NCBI GenBank assembly: GCA_001600455.1
Contig: BCKC01000009.1
Span: 2,108,001 to 2,172,000 of the forward strand
Direction of reading: 5' to 3'
Length of the DNA stretch: 64,000 nucleotides
Source: Endocalyx cinctus
Taxonomy: Eukaryota; Ascomycota; Sordariomycetes; Amphisphaeriales; Apiosporaceae
Under the pieces are notes generated by a model. That model was not told the origin of the DNA. It ran no database searches and saw nothing but the letters and a program-made list of their open reading frames with translations. Below, piece by piece: positions 23,040 through 35,212 of this stretch (position 1 is its first letter; every line of letters starts with the position of its first letter). A program made the position numbers and the translations under genes.

Positions 23040-25545
23040 ATGGCAGACTTCAATCATTTTGCTGCGACAGACGAGGAAAATGCAGAGATAAAAAAATTGA
23101 CTGCAGAAGTGGTACGTAAACCTTATTCGGTCGCTTTGTGCACCAGGCTGCGACAGCCTGCCAGCCACAACATAACCACCTACTCTTCTCGAGATTTCTC
23201 TTTTTCCTACCCAATCGCTCTAAATCAATTGAAGAAATTATGAAATGAACAATTCTAATTATATATATATATATATCTATACAAATAGGAAGCGGATACC
23301 GATAATTTCGAGTCTTGGGAGAAGCTCATCCGCGCTTGCGAAGCTCAGGAAGGTGGCCTTAACCGAAACTCGAGTCCCCAAGCCCTCGCTACCCTACGCG
23401 ATGTTTACGATCGTTTCCTTCTCAAATTTCCTTTGCTCTTTGGGTATTGGAAGAAATACGCCGATCTCGAATTTAATATATCCGGGCCTGAATCTGCAGA
23501 AATGGTATTATCATCTTGTCCTCTATACCCCTCAACTTTCTAGCTGACCCCGTGTCTTAGATATATGAGCGAGGATGCGCAAGCGTCACTAACTGCGTCG
23601 ATTTATGGGCCTCCTACTGTTCCTTTAAGATGGAGACCACCCACACACCCCATCTAGTCAGAGAGTAAGTATCTATACATAGGAAGTTTCCTACCCTCCC
23701 ATAACCCTCCCATAACTTGTTATTATCATCACCAGACAGAACAAGAATGAAACGGCCCCCGGCATTACTGCTATTAGTAGTGCCATAAACTATACTCTAC
23801 CCAAAAAAAAAACTACTACTTTAAAAGTAATCCTTGACGGTGAGAGATGCCAACAACATCCTTGTCATGTTGGATACTTTCTCACAGACTCTGCTAGGCC
23901 ATGGGTTCCTACCGAGCCGCATGCCTGGTTATCAGCTTGCACGTCGCACACATATCTACTACATCTGCGCCTATGATCGGTTTGATTTGGATTCGGAACA
24001 GTTGCTTGCACAACATTTCCTTGCCTGTAGTTGCCCTCTTTGCCAACCCTCAACCCCTCTTGACTCCCCTCCCCCCCAACTTGCCTCGCTAACACTTAGA
24101 CTTAGACTTTTTGAACGGGCAGCAACATCAGCTGGGCTCGACTTCTTAGCCCATCCCTTCTGGGACAAGTATATCGAGTATGAGGAGCGACAAGAGGCTC
24201 ACGACAAAATATTTGCCATCTTGCAACGCGTTATCCATATCCCAATGCACCAATACGCCCGTTATTTTGAGAGGTTTCGCCAGCTGGCTCACACGCGTCC
24301 CATAAAGGAGCTAGTTCCAGCCGATGATCTCGCTCGCTATCGTGCCGAGGTCGAAGCGGAGGCTGCCGCGTACGGTGGGCCGCAGCGAGCCGAACTTGAG
24401 ATTGAGAGAGATATTCGTGCCAAGATTGATGGCATGTACTACGAAATATTCCAGCGAACCCAGGACGAGACTACCAAGCGTTGGACTTACGAATCCGAGA
24501 TCAAGCGCCCATACTTCCACGTCACAGAACTGGAAAACTCGCAAATAGCCAACTGGAGGAAGTATCTTGACTTTGAGGAGAGTCAGGGCGATTTTGCGCG
24601 AACGGTATTTCTCTACGAACGGTGTCTTATAACCTGCGCGCTATATGACGAGTTCTGGTTCCGCTATGCTCAGTGGATGCTAGGACAACCCGGGAAGGAG
24701 GAAGAAGCCCGTCACATCTACATGAGAGCCGCGACCCTCTTCGTTCCTGTGAGTAGACCTGGCATTCGACTTCAATTCGCTTATTTCGAAGAGTCATGTG
24801 GCCGTGTAGGGGTTGCGCGAGATATCCACGAAGCCGTTCTCATGCAGCTACCGGACTCTGTCGAAGTAATCACCTCCTGGGCAAATCTCGAGAGGCGACA
24901 GAACGGGCTCGATGCCGCCATTCAGGTTTACAAGGCTCAGATCGACGCTTCACACGTGAGCATCTTCACAAAAGCCGTACTAGTCACCAGCTGGGCATTC
25001 CTCCTGTGGAAGATCAAGGGTTCGGTAGATGAAGCAAGGACCGTGTTTGTGAAGAATGTGCAGTGGTATGCCGATAGCCGACACTTCTGGCAGAAATGGC
25101 TCGAATTTGAGTTGGAGCAACCGACAAATTCGGAGATCGAGTCTCAGCATGCAGAAAGGGTGAAGCATATTTTCGACGAGCTTTCGTCGAAGAGTCGTAT
25201 TTCGCCCTCGTCGAAGAAAGATCTGTACCTGACCTACCTCCATTATCTACAAGAGAGAGGTGGCAAGGATGCAATGAAATTGTTCCTTACAATTGATCGT
25301 GAAATTTTTGGGTACGTTTCCTCCCTCCCTTCCCTGGATCGGCTTTCTGAGTAGTATACTGACATGCAGTGGATAGTCCGGGGTCTTTGACAACTCTTGA
25401 CAAGATGATTAGCAAAGAGAATGGTACCCCAAGGGTACCGCTCGACGACGCCACCAGAGCCAAAGCCGAAGGCAGATATCCAATGTACTACGAGTACTAC
25501 ATCGAGGCAGATGTTAGTACGCAAGGAACCGCATCCTTTCACTAG
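23040..25545 (+). CDS. PRP39: U1 snRNP splicing factor Prp39 (HAT-repeat protein)
   Basis: Component of the U1 snRNP needed for 5' splice-site recognition in pre-mRNA splicing. Five exons (23040-23111, 23289-23504, 23561-23664, 24106-25311, 25377-25545) join in phase to 588 residues. HAT repeats run along the whole protein with aromatic pairs: WEKLIRACEAQEGG, FGYWKKYADLE, LWASYCSFKME, FWDKYIEYEE, WRKYLDFEE, FWFRYAQWM, LQFAYFEESCG, FWQKWLEFE. The joined text LVRE-LFERAATS-GLDFLAHPFW supports skipping 23665-24105. This intron is 441 nt, several times longer than its neighbours, and its 3' half is open in the same frame as exon 4. The fifth intron must use the acceptor at 25376, because the earlier AG gives a stop. 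The C-terminus ends QGTASFH, which I judge native. Confidence 0.93.
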
Positions 25546-26874
25546 CTTGATATCCAGGTGAGAGATACTGTCGTTATCTGCAACAACGATATGACGGGCG
25601 TTATGTATAATTTCGATTAAGTTTCAGGGATAGTTGACATATATCAATATTCCCTGTTCGAGAGTTGGTCACTCTCGAGACGTTGCAGGCTCTGGTTCGA
25701 CATAGTCTAATTTAGACCGAGTAAGTTGTTAGAGCTCACGCTCCGGTTTCCGGGCATAGCGGTTGTGTCTGGTAGGACAAAGACTGCACAAATTTCTCTA
25801 ATATCATGTCAAGGGGTATATGAAAAAAAAATGCGACAGTTTTGTACCATAGTATGATTGCTGTTTTTTTTTTTTTCTTTTGATTTCGTATTATAAATGA
25901 GGTGTTCAAGCACAGGGGGGCAAGGGAGACAATGAACAGAGTTGTGACTATACCATGAGAGTAGGATCTAACGGGAGGACCGATTTTAAAACCAAGAGTT
26001 CGGATTTGGTCGGAGGTGCCGGAGACCATCTACGGGGTCGCATGGTATGGTGTAATTGCTAGCTAGCCCATACAATAGATAGTATAAAAAAGAGTCCATG
26101 ACCGGCAGGTTCATGATGGCGAATTTGAACAAGAGCGGAGTTATCAAGGGTTATACAAGTACAAGATTCGTCACCTTCAAATCTAATAATTACCCAATAC
26201 GATGAGTAAGACTCGGTAGTCTGCGTGAGCGATGCGGACAGAAAGGCGGGCAGAGAGATGCGGAGAGAGATGCGGAAATCTCACGAGCACGGGCAAACAT
26301 CCATGGATATGTGGTTTTGGTATTTAGGTAAGTGGATAGTTTCATCTCCACCATAACAATAAACACAGACTGCGGTGACGATGATGCTATACTACGGAAG
26401 GGTGAGGTCTTACGACGTACGAACGATAGCTCCATAAATCCTACAAAGATAGTGGATATATGGTATATGGAATATGGATATGGGGATGTATATGTAAGCT
26501 GCTAAGCTGTAGGTGCGGCCGCCGTTCCACCTCGTAGTTGAGTTCCCAAATTTTTAGCGTGCACTAACTCCAGTATTAGCACGTTCCAGTGGATAAGTTT
26601 AGCGTGGAAAGTGACCTATAGAAACCCTCCGTAATACGGAATCTAGATAAGGTACTTTTACTTACATATGTACATATATGTATAATGGAAGGGGTTTTTT
26701 TTTTTTTCTCTTCCTCCTCTTTCTACTAAAGCTTATTAATTCATAACGATGAGTGCTCATTAATTATGACTGTTGTTATTGCTGTCATTGTTGATTGGTC
26801 ATTCTAAACTTGCCTTTTTGAGGTGATCATACGCGACTCGCAGAGAATAGATATCTGAGTGGAAATACCAAATT

Positions 26875-26905
<31 letters not shown>

Positions 26906-27877
26906 AAGATGGAGATGAGTAATGCCCAAGTAGTACAAAAGCAGCGAGGGTCGGAGATGGGGGCGTAAGACTTTCCGCATCGATTTTTCAAGCTATTCAG
27001 GTACATTTTTACTTAATATTAGGTACTTGAGAGCCCCTGAAAATCAGTATCGTCTAAGCTGGATTAATCAGCTAAAAAACTTGGTTAACAAAGTTCCAAG
27101 GTTTATACTTGCTGATGATATTAGGTACTTACCTAGAGGTACACAAGTTAAGGATTGATGTATACGTATATCTCTACTTACGTATAAGTAATATTATCGA
27201 CTATACTACACTTCTGTACATATAACGTACCTGATGTAACAGGTCCCACTACGTATTACTTTTATGACACGATGTGGGCTTTTACCGTCCCAGTCCGCAG
27301 TCCGCAGTTCTAAATTCTAATATAGACTAAATCCCCGGAAGTGTTTAAAGAAAGGAAAAAGAAAAATAAGGGTCAGATCGGCTCAATTGAACCAATTAAA
27401 AGTGTTCAATTGTTAAACGCAGACAATACCAGGTAGTGTCCACTACGGAGTACCTCAGGTTTACTCTCTGTGTACACTACAACTACCCGTACTATCTCGG
27501 AGAAGTTTACAAGTAGAGGTGACCTGATCCTTATTAATCTCTCTGTCTGTCTACCTATCTCTTTTCTCTCTTGCAGATAAAACTTTTATATATAAATATA
27601 TTTATTTATTTAATATAGATCTTCCCGTTTACCTCTCTTTTCTAGAAGTCAATAAAATCGGTCCTAATAAATTGATTAGTTCTGTTTCTTTCATTTATTC
27701 CATACACTTTATCTCATATATATCAATATATTAGTAAAGGTAAAAAACCATAAATCACTTTGTCCACGCAGATTAAAAGATCCACTGGCCTGATAAATAC
27801 CTCTTTTCTCTGGTCATCACCTCTTTTTCTCTTATCGTTACACGTGAAGCTAACTTCTTTTTTACCCGCCGTTATAG
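25546..27877. other. Intergenic region between PRP39 and CCP1
   Basis: About 2.3 kb, AT-rich and without a supported gene. It contains a (GAAA)7 microsatellite listed separately, a 14-nt T-run near 26695, a TACTTACCTAGAGGTAC palindrome near 27125, a TACGGAGTAC word near 27444, and long C/T-rich tracts from 27535 to 27860 that form the CCP1 promoter/leader. Minus-strand frames at 25736-26029 and 26190-26435 have no protein character. Confidence 0.5.
26878..26905. repeat. (GAAA)7 microsatellite
   Basis: Seven perfect tandem GAAA units in intergenic DNA, flanked by further A/G-rich sequence. Likely polymorphic in length. Confidence 0.9.
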
Positions 27878-29041
27878 ATGTCTGCCGTTAATGTATCTCG
27901 CCAATTCGCCCGTGCCGCTCTGCGCAATACGGCCCGAAAGACGTTCGTGACATCATCTCGCCAGGCTTCCCGACAAGGTGCTGGCCGTCGTTTCTACTCC
28001 TCCGAGCCCCCCAAGCAGTCGAGCTCCTCGAGTCTGGGCTATATCCTCGCGGGTGCTGCCGCGGTTGGTGCCGGTGGTTTCTATTTTTACGGCCTAGGCG
28101 GCTCGGCCTCTACCAAGGTCTTCACCCCCACCAAGGAAGACTTCCAGAAGGTGTACAACGAGATCGCGAGCCGGCTGGAGGAGAACGACGAGTACGACGA
28201 CGGTAGCTACGGTCCCGTCCTCGTCCGTCTCGCCTGGCACGCCAGCGGAACTTATGATAAGGAGACGGGTACCGGCGGTAGCAATGGCGCCACCATGCGA
28301 TTCGCTCCCGAGTCTGACCACGGTGCCAACGCCGGTCTAAAGGTCGCTCGTGATTTCCTCGAGCCCGTAAAGGGTATGTAAATTCTGAACGGATATCCCC
28401 TAAGATCGAAATCTTGATCATTGATGAGCCGTGCTAACAACGTTTCCGCACATATAGCCAAGTTCCCTTGGATTAGCTACTCGGATCTGTGGATCTTGGC
28501 CGGTGTAGCCGCGATTCAGGAGATGCAGGGACCCACCATCCCGTACCGACCGGGCCGAAAGGACGGTGACGTCGCCGCGTGCACGCCCGACGGTCGTCTT
28601 CCCGACGGTGCCAAGGGCGCGGACCACCTCCGAAACATCTTCTACCGCATGGGCTTCAACGACCAGGAGATCGTGGCCCTCGCGGGCGCTCACGCCTTGG
28701 GTCGATGCCACACGGATCGCAGCGGTTACGACGGCCCCTGGACTTTCTCCCCCACCGTCCTGACCAATGATTTCTACAACTTGCTCCTCAACGATAAGTG
28801 GTCTATCCGAAAGTGGGACGGACCCCAGCAGTTCCAGGACAAGGGCAAGACGCTCATGATGCTCCCGGCCGACTACGCGCTCATCCAGGACAAGGCGATG
28901 AAGTCGTGGGTGCAGAAGTACGCCAAGGACAACGACCTCTTCTTCAAGGACTTCAGCGCCGTCATCACCAAGCTCTTCGAGCTCGGCGTCCCTTTCAAGG
29001 AGGGTACCGAGCCCATGGTCTTCAAGCCCCTTAACGCGTAA
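27878..29041 (+). CDS. CCP1: Cytochrome c peroxidase, mitochondrial
   Basis: Haem peroxidase of the mitochondrial intermembrane space that reduces H2O2 using cytochrome c; it also serves as an H2O2 sensor. Two exons (27878-28373, 28458-29041) give 359 residues. Residues 1-45 are an Arg/Ser/Ala-rich, acid-poor targeting peptide. A hydrophobic anchor at about 52-75 ([20 protein letters not shown]) is the segment cut by a rhomboid protease in yeast. Catalytic residues are all present: distal Arg117, Trp120 and His121 in VRLAWHASG; proximal haem ligand His244 in [11 protein letters not shown]; and the radical-forming Trp260 in YDGPWTF, which marks CCP rather than ascorbate peroxidase. The gene has strongly C-ending codons, a sign of high expression, unlike the AT-rich DNA around it. 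It has a pyrimidine-rich leader. Confidence 0.96.
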
Positions 29042-29680
29042 AGGGTCGGAACGTCGAGCATCGGCACTAGCACGATGATTTACACGTCCATCCACACATA
29101 TACACAACCTTAAAAAAATATGAAAGAGAAAAATAGAAAACTTCAACGCTGAATGGAAACGTCTCTTTCGAATACCCCGGAACTTAGGTTCGATAGATGA
29201 ATTTAGAGAAAGACAAAAACAAAAAGGATAGATAGACAGATCTAGATAAAAGAAAGGGAAATGATTCACGTCAAGAGACGAAAAGGCAGAGTGAGATGAG
29301 GGAGAAGTTAGACGAAGTAGAAGAGGACGAGAAGATTGCAGAGTAGGGAGAGTCACCTAGCTTTTTTTTTGTCTGTTATATGGCTATACGCCGATGTAAT
29401 ATTTTTCTTGTCAGGTTTCTTCCAGCGTAAGATCAATCTAAGAGTAAAAAAATAAAAATATATAAAAATGAATCTATGACTTAAGTTGCAATGCACGCTC
29501 TTTGTCGTGATCGATGTGAAGTAAAACCTGAATATCTTACACCCAAGTGGAAAAAAAGTAGCAGACGTCGAAGTAAAGATGTTGGGGAAAAAAGCTTGGA
29601 ATACTTTGGGGATGCGATGATGCTCTATATAAAGTATAAAAGAGTAAGGTTTCTCCATCTGTTACTACCCCCCTCCCTTC

Positions 29681-29701
29681 TCCTCCTCCTCCTCCTCCTC
29701 C
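29681..29701. repeat. (TCC)7 microsatellite
   Basis: Seven perfect TCC units inside a longer pyrimidine tract, about 640 nt downstream of the CCP1 stop. Confidence 0.85.
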
Positions 29702-29858
29702 CACCTCTACCCCCTTTTCATCCAACACCGAAGCGGTTACGTATACTCGGTATACATTTTAACTAGAAATCTTAAAAAAGCCACCACTGCAGACTACGTA
29801 GATATATTTATATTTAGAACAATACTTGGAGAAATCATGATTAACATTGTGTCGGATT

Positions 29859-29880
29859 AAAAAAAAAAAAAAAAAAAAAA
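29859..29880. repeat. Poly-A run of 22 nt
   Basis: Uninterrupted A22 in intergenic DNA, about 130 nt before another A21 run. Confidence 0.9.
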
Positions 29881-30013
29881 CATATCATCTTGAAGACACT
29901 CAGGATACTCGAAGGAGTGATACGATACGTATGATCTAATGTAGACGACTTGATGATATCAGGATATATTTATATGACTAATGGAAATTCTATCGTTGCT
30001 CAATGCATACTGC

Positions 30014-30034
30014 AAAAAAAAAAAAAAAAAAAAA
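30014..30034. repeat. Poly-A run of 21 nt
   Basis: Uninterrupted A21 in intergenic DNA. No recognisable gene-derived sequence precedes it, so it gives no proof of retrotransposition. Confidence 0.9.
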
Positions 30035-32278
30035 GCCACTACTTCGTATGTATTGCCGCGCAGGGAAGTTTAGTTATATATCCTTGTTTCTTGACCACTT
30101 CTTCTCCAACGCCGTTCCATCACGCCCTGACAGGGAGGGTGGTTTCTCCAAATATCCCAAAGCACAAGCACATTTCGTCTAACCTAGTGCGTGTTGTATG
30201 CTAGTGAATATATTAAGTGTGTGCCTGCATATGGCGGGATGTTTGCACATACGCACACCCACACACACATATATAGTATATATATAGATATGACCCCATT
30301 ACCGGGATGGAACGTAAGAAGAAATGTATACATATACATATACAGGATGTAAAAGGGGTACACTAGTACCCGGGTTTACATTAGATACCACCCATACCAT
30401 CAAGGAAACCGGGGTCCCCGCATTTTGCACATCGTAGCTTATCGACATCCCTTTTTTTTTTGTACGTAACAAAGTTGATTGTTCTCGTTCCCATCTCTTA
30501 AGTCCGGCAAGATTTCACATTACGCATCGTAGCATCCATGCAAGTAAGGGATTCTCGATTTAAACGTTTAGGTCCGGTGAATTCGGCAGCTACTACTTGC
30601 TCCCCGAGACTTTTCGATATAGTCCCCGGCGCCGGGTTCCGGATAGATTGGAAATTTGGCTTCCCCATATGTGATTGGGGGGAAATAAGTATACTGGTTA
30701 TTTCTTGTCGTGTAGGAACGTAGCAAGGGATTTATTTCTTGCGGCATCTGTGGCGGGACAGTCTCAACGTAGGTGCCGCAGTTTTTTCTCCCAGATCTTG
30801 TAAGTAGAATATATTAGGAACCCCTAATTCCCTAATGATTCGTGTCTTTTCTTTTAAGCATTGGTAACTTGGCAGTTAGGACATAGAGAGGTGATGAGGA
30901 TGGTGATTCTCAAATTCCGTAATAGTAGACGTTGGGGAAAAAACGTCCGAGTATCACTCGCTACATTAGACGGTTGAGGGTTTTTTTTTTTCAAAGACAG
31001 AGGCTTGTTTTCGGAAAAGAGTGCTTTACTAGCCGTAATATACCCAGGTTGGATTGGTTTGTACTGGAAATCGAGAGTCGTTCCTGGTTGCAATAGTTCA
31101 AGGTGAGTATCTATTAGAGACGTATAGTCTAGAACTATTAAATAGGAATTATGCCCAGAAACTTACCTACTATCCAGTGGGTGCATAGATAGACTATTTC
31201 ATGGCCATGTAGAAAATCGGTAGTTATCAAGTAGAAGAGTAAGTTGTGAATGACTGGGGAGATATACTACGTAGGTGGGCATGCTCAGAATATTCAAAAT
31301 CGTACAAGTACCGAGGAATGGCCATGATCTAATTCTTGTTATTATCTCTCATTATTATCACTCGGAGGTGATTAGATTATCTATATACATGTAGGCTTTC
31401 TTGAACTTATTGCATAGGGAAGCACTTTGCGTGACGAGAACAAGCCGCTGAGTACTAGAGGTTTAACGCCATTCTATGCCCTCGATCATACCTGTGCCAC
31501 AAAAATAAAACTATAAATATCGATGACAACTAGCAGAACAGCATACATGGCGCGGATAATCGCAGTAAGTCCTTCGACGTCAACTCATGTGCACCTCTGA
31601 CGGTGACCAAGAAGCGACAGCAGTGAGGCTCAATTAGGGCAGGTCACTCTCGTTGGATGTTCCGATGAGGTCTTATCATCCTCCCGGTGGCTCCCATCGT
31701 CGTACCATATTTTTAGGTCGCGCCACCATCCTACTAGGCGTGCTGGTCATGCTATCGGTGGCAGAAAATGACGCCACAGCGTTGGATGCTAGGCAGCAAG
31801 ACGTATGAAGAAGCGGACAGATCGTGGGAGATGGCCTTACTAAAAATTCGATCTGAGCGGTGAGAGTTGATACAATGGACTAGTATTATCGCCACCGACA
31901 GAGAATAATCAGTACCATTAACAGTGATCTCTATAGATATCTCCTCGGCGAGACACCTATCTCCAAGATGTGTAGCACGAGGTATTTTTAGTATAGTATC
32001 GGGAGGACAATATTCCTGCCTGCTCCGCAGAGATAAGTTGTACGACGGTCCAATGCTACCGAGGAATCTGTCAAGTACGTAAAAATACTAGCCAAGACAT
32101 CGAATCATGTCATATACAAGCCACGAGCGCAAAAAGATGGTTCCTGCGTGATGTAGTATGTATATAAAAGTTTAATTTTAGAAATTCACGCACGACCGAT
32201 CCCGCGAGGTTCCCACCTTACCAAGGACTCGGAGAAAGCAGAATGAAGTCTAGCGAATAAAAAGAGGAGGCGGAACTA

Positions 32279-32332
32279 GCGCCTAGGCAAAGCCTCCAGG
32301 GAGGAGCTTTTTAGGGCGGGGTTTACAGGCGC
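32279..32332. other. GC-rich foldable element in the 29-35 kb desert
   Basis: GCGCCT at 32279-32284 pairs with AGGCGC at 32327-32332. Inside lies a near-perfect hairpin, AAAGCCTCC against GGAGGAGCTTT, with one bulged base. The GC content is well above the surrounding DNA. No RNA family is recognised. Confidence 0.35.
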
Positions 32333-33704
32333 CGAGAAGGACGACGATGATTTCAAATGAGGAAACAGTTTCTTTCCTTATGGATTAACCCACTTCTTTC
32401 TTTTTGAACGACGATTAGTCAATTACGCGTATTTAATTTGTCAACGTAAGTCAACGATCATGTGAAGAGTGGGATTGAGGAGCCGCGTGGATCCCGTGGG
32501 ACCTCTGCTCGCGTAGTGCATGAGGCGTAATGTGGGCCGTGCGTCGAAAAGAAAAAAAAGAATCGGTTCTTGTTCCGAAACTCGCGCAAGCGAGTCTATC
32601 ACGATATCCGTTAAGACGGTGGGGGGAGAGAGAAGATGGGGGAATGTTACGGCATTGCCCGATAACTCCCAATCGATATTCCCCGAGGCTGTCTATATTT
32701 TAAGCCCCCTCCCCAAATATACCGTTTATAGAAAGTTGATCTTTACGCATACACCAAGTCTTAGGTTGGGGAATGCGATTTATTCTATACTATACCATGA
32801 TATACTATTAATGATCCTAGAGAAGAGAAATCTATAAAGTGGAGTATTTGAAATCATCCAAACAGTAGCCTACTATTTTGCTATTTTTTAAAAAAGAAAT
32901 AAAAAGAGAACCGAGAGTTCAGTTAGAAGTATATTGATATGTTAAAAAAAAAGTCAGAAGAAAAAATGTCGAAGTGATGGTATGTAACGCATAGATTAAA
33001 TGGTCAGCACCCCCTATTCGCACGTAAAGGTGTACGTATAGAGTAGCATTGATCTTGGGTTCCTGCAGACCACTTAACTTAAAGTTCGCAGATCCTCCAC
33101 ATACAACTACGAGGCACGTAGGATTTTCTTCGAGGATCGCGTAACACCAAAAGGCTGATACGCAAGATATCTACATACGCAGTGCGCATGTATACTAATC
33201 TATTCCGTAGGCTACATTAATCACTCATGATATAGCTTTTGCGTACGTGAGCTATTATATGACAGGAGATTCATAACCTTGTACTCACTTTAAAACATTT
33301 AGATGGCATGATGGTAAGTAATTATTTCTAATATGTTCATTTTGAAAATGTGATGAGTTAATATTTGTAGAAACCAATTAGCAACAATGATTAGTAGTTT
33401 AGCTATTACGTGTGTTTGAAGTAATATTATGATAGACGTTGTATATCAACCAGTCATCTGGAAGAAGAAGGAGATATCTCGAATAACGATTGTTTCGATT
33501 CATGTTTCATCCTGTAATCCACCAATACCAATGAAGGGGGCAACGTTGCTATGTTTGGAATGGATCTTTGTGGCTCGGCCCCGGAAAACTAAGAGACAGA
33601 GAAGAGAAAAAGGTGTGTACCCCTAATAATACGGCAATATATTCTATAATACACCATATATAAGTATACTAGGATACGCCTATAGTGAGCTGGTGGAAGT
33701 GTTC

Positions 33705-33721
33705 AGTGGATCAAATCCACT
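33705..33721. other. Perfect 7-bp hairpin
   Basis: AGTGGAT-CAA-ATCCACT forms a 7-bp stem with a 3-nt loop. A following GGTGGACT can pair with the same right arm, so two alternative stems are possible. No T-run follows, and no function is known. Confidence 0.4.
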
Positions 33722-35212
33722 AAATAAGGTGGACTATAATTGACAGATTTGGTAGGTGATAACGGTCTGAATGCCAAGCTGTGGCGCTACATAAAACCTC
33801 TTCTTCTATGTTGGGGGTTATCTCGTACCATTGATTGGCTGACAACATTTCAACCAACATCCGTCTCCATCTCACAATCATCCACTGTTAACCTGTCAAA
33901 CCTCTAGTCTCTACTCGATTTGACTTCCCATGTCTCGACTCACTATCCCGTCCTATTTCTGGACTTCTGGTACTCACCGATGGGGGTTTATAACAAAATT
34001 CGCATATTATGTAGATCATTCTAGGAAGCCGAGCCCATCCATAAACGAAAAATCTCTAATTATTCTCCTATTCGTCCGATATTTTTCTCATTTTCATAGG
34101 AGAATGGTCAATAATCTTTCCCATATCCTACCCAAGATATGTAATATCAGAGACCACAAACCAGGATGATGACAAGATCTTGGTCGTAGGATTTAGGAAT
34201 CATTGACAATGCTATAATCATTACCAGGTATCCTATTCCAGATACTCGTCCCGGGTCAAGAAAAAGAAGGCCCGATGTGTACACACATGGACACATCGAC
34301 ACACACAAACACACATAACAAAAAAAAAAAAAAAAAATGTAAGTCACATCGGATAGGCTTTCTTTCTCACCCATAACAGGGGATACTCTATGGGTCAGGG
34401 TGTGGGTAATCTTCACGTACCCAACCTTCACATGGCATTCGGAAATTTTATTAATATGGACGCTGTTTCTCACTTCTGTCCTGATCTTCTTTTGGTTGGT
34501 AGGTCATACAATCTCTTCTCGTTATTGGTTCTTGCCTTCAACTTTTTTTTTCTTTATTCTCTTCTTTTCTCTTACTTTTGATTCTTTCGAGTGAATGTAA
34601 ATTTCACCGTACACGTGCATTCTTAAACTTCATTTCAACCGTCACTCCTTAAGCGGTTTTGTTGAGCTATCCCGTGAAGATCCAATCCAGACGGCGGATA
34701 TATTTTCCCAGCCTATTCACTTCCAGGCTTATCTCGAGATTACATTCCCCGTTACCCATTGACTTCTTTGTCCGGTTCTTTATACTAGCTTAAGAAGCTT
34801 CTTGGATACATAAAAGAAACTTCGGTCCTGTTCATTGTCAACTTCATCCTTGACTTCGGTCTTACAAATCTAGAGCAAGCATCTTTGTCGGCCCAAGTCA
34901 CGCACTATCATTCATTTAAACGAACAAGACTGCCAGGTTCTCGAGGAACAGCTCTTTTCCTTCTCGACTATACTTCGCACTTGCCATATCTTGCACATAA
35001 ACGCGAACACTTACATACACAAAATACTTTGCCCGGTGCAAGGTTCTCTTTCCCAACATTCATTCTTACTTACAAGTCACTCAAGGCATTTGACTCTTGT
35101 TTTTTCTTCTTCTTCAATCATTCTCTGACGTTTGTCTATACGTACAAAATTTTCGAACACACTTCAACTTCTTATACCTAAAAAAAAAAGACTATAACAA
35201 ATTTTCGACAAT

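Larger units (their letters stand above)
29042..35212. other. Long gene-free region (6.2 kb) between CCP1 and the GH16 gene
   Basis: No protein-like frame or RNA gene was found on either strand. The part next to CCP1 is an A-rich 3' region. The region holds a (TCC)7 tract, two poly-A runs of 21-22 nt (listed separately), CA/TA dinucleotide tracts at 30240-30290 and 34270-34320, an A17 run at 34320, a GC-rich foldable element at 32279-32332 and a perfect small hairpin at 33705-33721. The last 400 nt before 35213 are T/C-rich and likely hold the GH16 promoter and leader. The 98-codon frame at 34885-35181 lies in that leader and is not called. Confidence 0.5.

Noticed and set aside
25517..25610. 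Alternative PRP39 end using a 41-nt intron and a final exon reading ERYCRYLQQRYDGRYV
   Set aside because: Tempting because it looks coding, but the intron would be very short and the unspliced end (QGTASFH, stop at 25545) matches the expected Prp39 C-terminus in length and character.
28418..29356. 312-codon minus-strand frame over CCP1
   Set aside because: Antisense shadow caused by the C-ending codons of CCP1; no protein features, while the sense strand has an intact peroxidase.
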